Source: Planctomicrobium sp. (GTDB lineage Bacteria; Planctomycetota; Planctomycetia; Planctomycetales; Planctomycetaceae). Taken from it: DNA of 5,732 bases. The notes beneath the pieces are model-generated. The model was not told where the DNA came from. It made no database searches and saw only the letters and a program-made list of their open reading frames with translations. The number at the start of each line of letters is the position of its first letter. Position 1 is the first letter of the stretch. Where the stretch lies: NCBI GenBank assembly GCA_018659505.1, contig JABJMI010000447.1, forward strand, positions 1-5,732, read 5' to 3'. Positions 1 to 5,732 of the stretch are shown one piece after another. Made by a program: the position numbers and the translations under genes.

Positions 1-119
1 AACATGGGAGCAGCCGTTCAAGTTGGGAAACTTTGATAGGCAATGAAACATGGGCATTTAGAATTTGTTTAGTATTTTTCTACCACCACAATCTCTCCAA
101 CTAGGACAGACCACGAGCA

Positions 120-1580
120 ATGAACAAGATTTTAAGTAGGCTCAATATTGAATCGCAGAATGACAACAATGGCCCCAAGGTGACTCTTATACCAAAGCTA
201 ACCAATTCATTGTTTTATCTTTGGCTCGCTACCATCTTTCTCGTGCCGGTCAGTGTAGACGCAGCTGGACCAGAGAAGCCGAACATTATCTTCATCTTCG
301 CTGACGACTGGGGTTGGGGTGATCTTGGTTGCCACGGGCATCCATATCTGAAAACGCCGAATTTGGATCGTCTCGCTTCTGAAGGGACCGAGTTCTATCA
401 GTTCACCGTCGCCAGCGGTGTTTGTTCACCGAGTCGGGCAGCGGTGATGACGGGGCATTTTCCTGCACGGCACAGCATCCACGGACACTTTGCGACCGTC
501 GAAAGTCATGAACAGCGTCAGATGCCGGACTGGCTCGATCCGCAGACAGTGTTGTTGCCACGATTACTTCAGAAAGCTGGCTACGCGACGGCACATTTCG
601 GGAAGTGGCATCTGACCAACATCATGGTCAAAGACGCGCCGCTTCCTATCAATTACGGCTATGACGAATACGGAGCCTTTAATTGTTCTGGACCACAAAT
701 GCCTGTTCACGATGACGTCAAACGATCCATCAAATTCATTGAGAAGAGCCACTCCGAGAAGAAACCATTTTTCATCAATCTGTGGATTCATGAACCTCAT
801 ACACCGCACTATCCGAAACCGGAATTCATGAAGAAATTCTCCCACCTTAAGAACGAACCCGACGAAATCTACGCAGCCGTGCTTGCCCACGCCGATGCTC
901 GTATTGGACAAGTTCTTGAGACTCTTGACCGATTAGAACTTGCCGAGGACACACTTGTCATCTTCAGTTCAGACAACGGACCAGAAAACACAGGGCCACC
1001 CAGTCACAGAAACACAGACGACGAATCGACAGGTCCCGGTTTTGGCAGCTTTGCTTCAGTCGGCACAACGGGCGGTCATCGCGGTCGAAAGCGATCACTT
1101 TTGCAGGGCGGAATAGGCGTCCCGTTTATCGCTAGATGGCCTGGTCAAATCGCTGCCGGCAAGATCGACGACATCACTCCGATTACAGCCGTTGATTTAC
1201 TGCCAACATTCTGTGCGATGGCAGGAGCAAAACTCCCGGTGGATTACACTCCAGACGGAGTCGATCAATCAGCTGCGTTGTTTGGTAAACCTTCATCTGT
1301 CCGCACGAAACCGATTTTCTGGCAATGGAATTCTGCCTCCAAACGTGGCACCAACTGGCCCACTCTCGCAGTACGTGAAGGCAAATGGAAACTTCTGCTC
1401 GGTAAAGATCCTCAGCAGATCGAACTTTTCCATTTCCCCAAAGATCGCCTTGAAGCAGACAATCTTCAAGCTACTCAAAAAGAAGAAGTCGAACGATTGA
1501 AAACCATGCTCGCAGATTGGAAGACAACACTCCCGGACATGCCAAGCAATAAATGCTTTTCAACGGAGCGCACAAAGTGA
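120..1580 (+). CDS. Exported S1-family (formylglycine-dependent) sulfatase A
   Basis: A 486-residue sulfatase predicted to hydrolyse sulfate esters, probably on a polysaccharide, outside the cytoplasm. Visible S1 motifs: the metal-binding Asp pair in FADDWGWGDLG (D62, D63); CSPSR at 102-106, whose Cys becomes formylglycine; GKWH at 161-164 (K162, H164); the His cluster HEPHTPH at 224-230; SSDNGPE at 283-289 (D285, N286); and K324 before QGGIGVP. A C-terminal GKWKLL strand (421-426) completes the fold. A hydrophobic stretch at about 31-46 followed by VDA (46-48) looks like a signal peptide, with cleavage near A48. The n-region is unusually long (about 30 residues), so a GTG at 180 giving a shorter leader is possible. 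No strong ribosome-binding site decides between them; AGGA at 102-105 is distant from ATG 120. Odd points: the usual EGGxRVP block reads QGGIGVP. It is a diverged paralogue of the downstream sulfatase. Activity needs a formylglycine-generating enzyme or other maturase not seen here. Family is certain; substrate is unknown. Confidence 0.95.
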   Translation: MNKILSRLNIESQNDNNGPKVTLIPKLTNSLFYLWLATIFLVPVSVDAAGPEKPNIIFIFADDWGWGDLGCHGHPYLKTPNLDRLASEGTEFYQFTVASGVCSPSRAAVMTGHFPARHSIHGHFATVESHEQRQMPDWLDPQTVLLPRLLQKAGYATAHFGKWHLTNIMVKDAPLPINYGYDEYGAFNCSGPQMPVHDDVKRSIKFIEKSHSEKKPFFINLWIHEPHTPHYPKPEFMKKFSHLKNEPDEIYAAVLAHADARIGQVLETLDRLELAEDTLVIFSSDNGPENTGPPSHRNTDDESTGPGFGSFASVGTTGGHRGRKRSLLQGGIGVPFIARWPGQIAAGKIDDITPITAVDLLPTFCAMAGAKLPVDYTPDGVDQSAALFGKPSSVRTKPIFWQWNSASKRGTNWPTLAVREGKWKLLLGKDPQQIELFHFPKDRLEADNLQATQKEEVERLKTMLADWKTTLPDMPSNKCFSTERTK

Positions 1581-1651
1581 TTTCAATTGAATTGCGAGAA
1601 GTTACTACAGAAAGAATTTTGTTATAGTTCACGTTGTCTGTTTTTAAAAAA

Positions 1652-1681
1652 ACAGAAGGTCGCGGAGGGAGCAGAGAATCC
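1652..1681 (+). repeat. Degenerate partial copy of the purine-rich intergenic repeat
   Basis: Thirty bases beginning ACAGAAGG and ending GAGAATCC align without gaps to positions 5682-5711 of the plus-orientation repeat, with 23 of 30 bases identical by eye. The shared core is the purine-rich GGAG/GCAGAG part. The CCGTTCACGG palindromic end of the full repeat is missing. It is probably a decayed or related member of the same family. Low-complexity purine sequence could inflate the match. Confidence 0.5.
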
Positions 1682-1846
1682 ATTTGATCGACTGGCAATT
1701 AGGGCAGGCGAACTTCTTTGTTAATGTTATTCGATGGCATTATTGCACAAGACTAAGGTTTGTGGAATTTCCATTCTATTAGCTTTTCGAAAAATCCAGT
1801 ATGTGCCATCTTGTGACTCCCCAACACGTCGAAACAGACGTTAAAC

Positions 1847-1901
1847 AATCCTCTGCTCTCTCTGTTTCCTCCTGTTCAATCTTTTTTCCGTGAACGGCTA
1901 C
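1847..1901 (-). repeat. 55-base intergenic repeat, minus-orientation copy
   Basis: The reverse complement of this stretch matches 5657-5710 almost perfectly. In that orientation the shared blocks are GTAGCCGTTCACGG, GATTGAACAGGAGGAA and CAGAGAGAGCAGAGGATT. They are separated only by a short variable A-rich spacer (six A here, AATAG in the other copy) and one A/G substitution. The end nearest sulfatase B holds a short palindrome, CCGTGAACGG at 1888-1897. Read on the plus strand it is a pyrimidine-rich tract in the presumed leader of sulfatase B, and it contains the GTG at 1890 that would otherwise be taken as that gene's start. The form suggests a REP-like dispersed intergenic element. Mobility is not shown. 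Confidence 0.9.
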
Positions 1902-1925
1902 AGAATTTTCAAGCGGACTCGATTC

Positions 1926-3320
1926 ATGAAATATTCAGTTTGTTTCCTCACCATTATCATCACTTCGCTCAGTCTGATGGGGCTAACAAGCGAAGCCAAC
2001 GCAGATGATCGTCCTAATATCATTTTCATCTTTGCCGATGATTGGGGGTACGGTGATGTCGGGATCCATGGCAGCACGTTCTGCAAAACTCCTCACCTCG
2101 ACCAAATGGCGAAAGAGGGAATGGATTTCACGAACTTTACCGTGAACAGTCCGGTCTGTTCGCCGAGTCGTGTCGCTGTGATGACTGGGCAGTTTCCTGC
2201 TCGGCATTGTGTGCATCAGCATTTCCAGAGCGTTAAAGCTCACATGAATAGAGGAATGCCTGATTGGCTTGATCCACAGGCTCCAATGCTGCCTCGTATG
2301 TTAAAGAACGCAGGATACAAGACTGGGCATTTTGGAAAGTGGCACCTTGGCAGCGTTGGTGACTCACCGACCGAAGATGCGTATGGCTATGACCGCTTTG
2401 CGACATTCAATGGTTCAGGTAAAAACGAAATAAAGAAAAGCGGACTGGCTTCGGTGGATCATGCGGAAGCCTTAATTCGGGATTTCAAAGATGAGACATT
2501 CTTCGTCAACTTGTGGCTGCACGAGGCGCATCTGGCACACTTTCCGCAGAAGAAATACCTTGAACAGTTTAAGGATCTTGATGAGCAGAAGAGAGTGTAT
2601 GCGTCGATCATTGCAGAAGGGGATGAAGGTGTCGGTCGCATCCTCACGTTGTTGAAAGAGTTGGACATCGACGAAAACACACTCGTTGTGTTCACCACCG
2701 ACAATGGACCTGAGTTCACCAGAGACGCTAAGCACAAATACCATGGCAAGGACGAATCGAGTGGTTTTGGCGGCTACTACTCTGTTGGCGAAACCGGCGG
2801 ACTAAAGGGCAAGAAACGCTCACTCTTCGCAGGCGGAATTCGTGTCCCCTTCATCGTGCGTTGGCCCGGAGTTGTGCCGTCTGGGAAAACGGATACAACA
2901 TCCATCCTAACCGCAGTTGATCTGCTGCCGACCTTTTTGGAAGTCGCCGATGTGTCCTTGCCAGACGGATACAAGCCGGATGGTCAAAGTGCATTCACAG
3001 CCTTCAAGGGGGAACCATTACAGCGGACCAAGCCGATTTTCTGGGAATGGAGAGGCGGAGACAATCAGGACTATACTTGGCCATCAATCGGCATTCGTGA
3101 TGGCAAGTGGAAACTGTTGGTCAACAAAGAACAGAACAAGTTGGAGCTATACGACTTGGAAAGCGATTGGTCGGAAAAACACAATGTCGCGACCGACTAT
3201 CCTGCAGTCGCTCATCAATTGTCCGAGAAACTGGACGCTTGGAAGAGATCATTACCAGCAAATCCAAGTAAAAACAGTCTGTCCAGAGCTAGAAAGAAAA
3301 TATCGAAGCAAAACAAATGA
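1926..3320 (+). CDS. Exported S1-family (formylglycine-dependent) sulfatase B
   Basis: A 464-residue sulfatase counted from ATG 1926. This start is preferred over the in-frame GTG at 1890 because it gives a classic signal peptide: MKYS, a hydrophobic core, then SEANA with cleavage after residue 26. The GTG lies inside an intergenic repeat. No clear Shine-Dalgarno site precedes either. S1 motifs: FADDWGYGD with D38 and D39; CSPSR at 78-82 (formylglycine Cys78); GKWH at 137-140; HEAHLAH at 199-205; TTDNGPE at 257-263; K297 before AGGIRVPF. The C-terminal KPIFWEW and DGKWKLL blocks are shared with sulfatase A, so the two are paralogues, but their DNA differs widely at silent sites, implying an old duplication or separate acquisition. 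Differences from sulfatase A around the active site (HEAHLAH against HEPHTPH) suggest a different sulfate position or sugar. The last 15 or so residues form a Lys/Arg-rich tail beyond the fold. It lies 136 bases upstream of the beta-helix gene on the same strand and may be co-transcribed with it. Confidence 0.95.
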   Translation: MKYSVCFLTIIITSLSLMGLTSEANADDRPNIIFIFADDWGYGDVGIHGSTFCKTPHLDQMAKEGMDFTNFTVNSPVCSPSRVAVMTGQFPARHCVHQHFQSVKAHMNRGMPDWLDPQAPMLPRMLKNAGYKTGHFGKWHLGSVGDSPTEDAYGYDRFATFNGSGKNEIKKSGLASVDHAEALIRDFKDETFFVNLWLHEAHLAHFPQKKYLEQFKDLDEQKRVYASIIAEGDEGVGRILTLLKELDIDENTLVVFTTDNGPEFTRDAKHKYHGKDESSGFGGYYSVGETGGLKGKKRSLFAGGIRVPFIVRWPGVVPSGKTDTTSILTAVDLLPTFLEVADVSLPDGYKPDGQSAFTAFKGEPLQRTKPIFWEWRGGDNQDYTWPSIGIRDGKWKLLVNKEQNKLELYDLESDWSEKHNVATDYPAVAHQLSEKLDAWKRSLPANPSKNSLSRARKKISKQNK

Positions 3321-3368
3321 TGACAGCAGTATTGCCCAAAGTGACATTCATTATGACATCGTAAGTTT

Positions 3369-3429
3369 GGCAGGAAGATAGGGGCAAGAAAATGCAAGCC
3401 TCAGAATCTTCCTGCCCCATGTCCCTGCC
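3369..3429. repeat. Four-unit nested inverted repeat between sulfatase B and the beta-helix gene
   Basis: A compact element made of four versions of an 11-base unit. Two are direct: GGCAGGAAGAT at 3369-3379 and GGCAAGAAAAT at 3383-3393. Two are inverted: ATCTTCCTGCC at 3406-3416 and ATGTCCCTGCC at 3419-3429. Units 1 and 3 pair perfectly over 11 bp with a 26-base loop. Alternatively unit 1 pairs with 4 and unit 2 with 3, giving a longer nested hairpin with some mismatches and a loop of about 12 bases. No T-run follows, so it is not a standard intrinsic terminator. It starts 48 bases after the sulfatase B stop and ends 27 bases before the next start codon. It may be a REP-like element or an mRNA-processing or stability hairpin. 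Confidence 0.8.
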
Positions 3430-3456
3430 TGACACAATTGCGAGAATTAGAAACGT

Positions 3457-5643
3457 ATGAAAATACTTTATGCCATAGTGCTGTTGTGCATCGGAATGTC
3501 GCAAAGTCTCTGCACTGCCGCCGAACCAACTGCTGATTTCTATGTCTCTCCAAATGGATCAGATGCTTGGTCGGGAACGCTTTCAGACCCAACTGAGAAT
3601 CAATCGGACGGACCATTCGCGACACTCGAACGCGCGCGGGATGCCGTGCGAGAATCAGGTAAGAGTCGATCAGAAAATGTGCTCGTTCTTGTACGTGAAG
3701 GAACTTATCAGCTGTCCGAAACAGTGGTATTTGGACTGCAAGATTCAGGACAAGGTGACTCGACTATCACCTACGCCTCTTATCCCGAAGAGTCGCCGGT
3801 CTTCAGTGCAGGTCAAGAGATCAAGAATTGGAAACCTGTTACAACTGAACTTCCGGGGCTCTCGAAAGAAGCCAACGGCAAGGTGCAAGTGGCAGATGTG
3901 TCTGGTCGCTTCCATGCACTATTCGACGCGGATGGTCTTCTGCCGCGTGCACGTTCAAAGGGCTTTATCCCTCTGAAGGGCAGTGGTCGTGACAAACTTC
4001 ATTTTCCAGCTGGACGCATGAAGAATTGGTCGAATGTGGAAGATGTGGAAATCGTCGTTCGTCCTCATCACGCTTGGATTGTGAATATCTTACCGTTGAA
4101 ATCGGTGGACGAACAGAAGCAATTTGCTCACACATCTATCGAAGCAACTTATGTGATGGACTCGCTCCACTTCCTGAGAGACACGGAATCGTGTTGGGTC
4201 GAGAATACGCTGGAAGAACTCGACGAACCAGGTGAATGGGTTTTGAATACGAAAGAAGGCAAGCTTTACCTATGGCCACGGAATGACTCACCGGTATTGG
4301 CTCCGCAGCTGACCGAGTTGATCCGCATTGAAGGCGAAGTTGACAAGGCAGGACCGCAGGACAAACCGGTTCGGAACCTGTGCTTTCGAGGTCTGACGTT
4401 CATGCACGGAGAGCGTTACAGCATCGCCGCTGATGATGCAGGGCTGCAACACGACTGGGACATGCACGATAAAGCGAATGCACTGGTTCGGTTGCGAGGG
4501 ACGGAGAATTGCACGATCGAGCAATGCCGTTTCGCTCATACCGGCAGCGGAGCAATCCGTGTCGACTTACACGGACAACAAAACAAAATCTCCGGCAACC
4601 TTATCGAACACATCGGTGGAACGGGAATTCTACTATGTGGATATGGTCCCGGAACCAAAGACGTGAATCGAAAGAACCTCGTTTACAACAACCATATTCA
4701 CCATACCGGTCGAATCTATTCGCACTCGCCCGGCATCATGGTCTGGCAAAGCGGCGAAAATCGCGTTGCGAATAACCTAGTGCATCACACTCCCTACACC
4801 GGAATCATTCTCTCTGGCTGCATGACGGACTTCTTCACAAAACGGGGTCGGGAACTTGGCAGAACAATCAGGCAGCATGAGATCATTGGGTTGCCGAAGA
4901 GACCAAAGCTGGATGATGTCCGTCCCTTCCTTCACACACACGACAATATGATCGAGTACAACGAGATCCATCACGCGATGGAAGAACTTGGCGATGGTAA
5001 TGCAATCTACATTCGTGGAGCAGGTGCGGGCAACGTGATTCGCCGAAATTACATTCATCATCTGGTCGCTCCAATGATTATGCAGGCTGCGATCCGCACC
5101 GATGGCGGACAGATGGATACGACCATCGCTGAAAACTTAATTTACAAATGTACTTCGCAAGGCATTTTGATGAAGTTGAACACTCACGTTGAAAACAATA
5201 TTGTCGCAGACGTGATCGCGCCGCCTCGCGGTTATTATCTGTCCGTTAGAGAAGGACCACTCACTGGGGCAACGATCAAGTGGAATATTTTTTATTCTTC
5301 CTCCGAACCTTGCAGTTTCATTGATGAACTGCCTCCCGGGAGAGGGCGGACCACCGAGGACCGAAGAGGAAGAGGATTGGCAGAATCGAAGCAAGCCGAT
5401 ACCGACCAGAATATCTATTTTTGTGCAAGTAATCACGACTTGGGAAATCAGATGCTGGAGAAACAACAACGAGATGATGTTGACGCACACAGCCTCGCAG
5501 TCGATCCGCTATTCGTTGATCCTGCAAATGGCGACTTCCGACTTAAGCCAGATTCACCCGCACTGAAACTTGGATTCGTCCCTTTCGATATGACCAAAGT
5601 TGGACTGGTAGATAAAAGCAAGCAGATACGGGCAGGAAAATAA
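3457..5643 (+). CDS. Exported right-handed parallel beta-helix protein, probable GH141-like glycoside hydrolase
   Basis: A 728-residue protein with a signal peptide (hydrophobic 3-18, TAA at 20-22, cleavage near A22; C19 does not sit in a good lipobox). Residues 28-67 hold the opening typical of such secreted beta-helix proteins: FYVSPNGSDAWSG, then GPFATLERARDAVR. Residues about 150-280 form an inserted domain with WVENTLEELDEPGEW and LYLWP, a pattern I associate with GH141. From about 307 to 615 there are roughly nine helical coils, many with the pattern N-x-I/V-x-x-N-x-I/L-H-H, such as NNHIHH, NEIHHA and RRNYIHHL. A loop at 454-494 breaks the helix and may shape the substrate cleft. The end, DPLFVDPANGDFRLKPDSPALKLGF (683-707), is a common tail in these proteins. 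Known GH141 members include a fucosidase and a xylanase; with two sulfatases beside it, a sulfated fucose- or xylose-containing glycan is a reasonable guess. A polysaccharide lyase or epimerase is the alternative. Fold is confident; activity is not. No strong ribosome-binding site is visible. Confidence 0.88.
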   Translation: MKILYAIVLLCIGMSQSLCTAAEPTADFYVSPNGSDAWSGTLSDPTENQSDGPFATLERARDAVRESGKSRSENVLVLVREGTYQLSETVVFGLQDSGQGDSTITYASYPEESPVFSAGQEIKNWKPVTTELPGLSKEANGKVQVADVSGRFHALFDADGLLPRARSKGFIPLKGSGRDKLHFPAGRMKNWSNVEDVEIVVRPHHAWIVNILPLKSVDEQKQFAHTSIEATYVMDSLHFLRDTESCWVENTLEELDEPGEWVLNTKEGKLYLWPRNDSPVLAPQLTELIRIEGEVDKAGPQDKPVRNLCFRGLTFMHGERYSIAADDAGLQHDWDMHDKANALVRLRGTENCTIEQCRFAHTGSGAIRVDLHGQQNKISGNLIEHIGGTGILLCGYGPGTKDVNRKNLVYNNHIHHTGRIYSHSPGIMVWQSGENRVANNLVHHTPYTGIILSGCMTDFFTKRGRELGRTIRQHEIIGLPKRPKLDDVRPFLHTHDNMIEYNEIHHAMEELGDGNAIYIRGAGAGNVIRRNYIHHLVAPMIMQAAIRTDGGQMDTTIAENLIYKCTSQGILMKLNTHVENNIVADVIAPPRGYYLSVREGPLTGATIKWNIFYSSSEPCSFIDELPPGRGRTTEDRRGRGLAESKQADTDQNIYFCASNHDLGNQMLEKQQRDDVDAHSLAVDPLFVDPANGDFRLKPDSPALKLGFVPFDMTKVGLVDKSKQIRAGK

Positions 5644-5656
5644 TTCTCCAATTTTC

Positions 5657-5710
5657 GTAGCCGTTCACGGAATAGGATTGAACAGGAGGAAGCAGAGAGA
5701 GCAGAGGATT
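5657..5710 (+). repeat. 54-base intergenic repeat, plus-orientation copy
   Basis: Inverted partner of 1847-1901, starting 13 bases after the stop of the beta-helix gene. It opens with GTAGCCGTTCACGG, which contains the short palindrome CCGTTCACGG at 5661-5670, and continues into a purine-rich tract. That tract includes AGGAGGA (5684-5690), a perfect Shine-Dalgarno-like string, but the nearest ATG (5726) is about 35 bases further on, too far for a normal ribosome-binding site. The remaining bases to 5732 show no supportable gene start. Confidence 0.9.
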
Positions 5711-5732
5711 CTTGAAGTTCTGTTTATGCAGC

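Larger units (their letters stand above)
1581..1925. other. Intergenic region between the two sulfatase genes, repeat-bearing
   Basis: This 345-base gap contains no supportable gene. It holds two repeat copies, annotated separately (1652-1681 and 1847-1901). Just before the first lies an A/T-rich palindrome at 1638-1655 (CTGTTTTT then AAAAAAACAG), too weak and lacking a GC stem to call a terminator. A small 5-bp inverted repeat, ACGTC at 1826-1830 and GACGT at 1837-1841, sits just upstream of the second copy. The long gap makes it likely that sulfatase B has its own promoter, but I cannot identify one with confidence. Confidence 0.6.

Noticed and set aside
11..20. AGCCGTTCA near the left end as another copy of the 54-base repeat
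   Set aside because: Only nine bases match the repeat's beginning and the similarity stops immediately, so chance is sufficient.
2..46. Possible C-terminal tail of an upstream gene (frame ending TGA at 44-46, reading TWEQPFKLGNFDRQ)
   Set aside because: Only 14 residues are visible and another frame also reads plausibly to a stop at 34-36, so neither can be supported without the sequence to the left.
33..64. Promoter-like pair TTGATA (33-38) and TAGAAT (59-64) ahead of sulfatase A
   Set aside because: The spacing is 20 bases, too long for a standard sigma-70 promoter, and promoter rules in this group are poorly known.
564..911. Minus-strand open frame of 115 codons within sulfatase A
   Set aside because: It is opposite the conserved sulfatase coding sequence and shows no independent protein features.
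1638..1655. A/T-rich palindrome CTGTTTTT-AAAAAAACAG as a terminator for sulfatase A
   Set aside because: The stem is nearly all A-T, with almost no loop and no following T-run, so it is not a convincing intrinsic terminator.
1826..1841. Small inverted repeat ACGTC-GAAACA-GACGT as an operator
   Set aside because: A 5-bp arm is expected by chance in a gap of this size and no regulator is nearby to support it.
5137..5490. Minus-strand open frame of 117 codons within the beta-helix gene
   Set aside because: It lies wholly opposite a well-supported gene, has no recognisable domain and looks like an antisense shadow.
1847..5710. Composite transposon or integron bounded by the inverted repeats
   Set aside because: No transposase, integrase or target-site duplication is visible, and the internal genes look like ordinary catabolic genes.

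Overview
This window most likely comes from a marine or aquatic member of the Planctomycetota, or a close PVC relative. It carries two exported S1-family sulfatases and a large exported right-handed beta-helix carbohydrate-active protein. The intergenic regions hold REP-like repeats, base composition is roughly balanced, and none of the three genes has a convincing Shine-Dalgarno site. This assignment rests on gene content and style, because the window has no taxonomic marker gene.

Layout: positions 1-119 hold no confident gene. Sulfatase A runs from 120 to 1580. A 345-base intergenic region (1581-1925) follows, with a degenerate 30-base repeat copy at 1652-1681 and a near-perfect 55-base repeat copy in minus orientation at 1847-1901. 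Sulfatase B runs from 1926 to 3320; the longer reading from GTG 1890 begins inside the repeat and is probably an artefact. The next gap (3321-3456) carries a compact four-unit repeat at 3369-3429 that can fold in two ways. The beta-helix protein, resembling glycoside hydrolase family GH141, runs from 3457 to 5643. A plus-orientation copy of the 55-base repeat (5657-5710) starts 13 bases after its stop codon and nearly closes the window.

How the genes fit together: all three are on the plus strand, all have N-terminal export signals, and both sulfatases keep the C-x-P-x-R motif that is converted to formylglycine. The simplest reading is part of a locus for degrading a sulfated polysaccharide. 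The two sulfatases would remove sulfate esters, and the beta-helix enzyme would cleave glycosidic bonds, with fucose- or xylose-containing glycans as the leading guess from GH141 precedents. The exact substrate cannot be read from the sequence.

The most unusual feature is the repeat architecture. Two nearly identical 54-55 base repeats face each other and bracket sulfatase B plus the beta-helix gene, with a third decayed copy just outside and a different inverted-repeat element between the two bracketed genes. No transposase is visible. I see no clear evidence of a wholly new defence or mobile system here.
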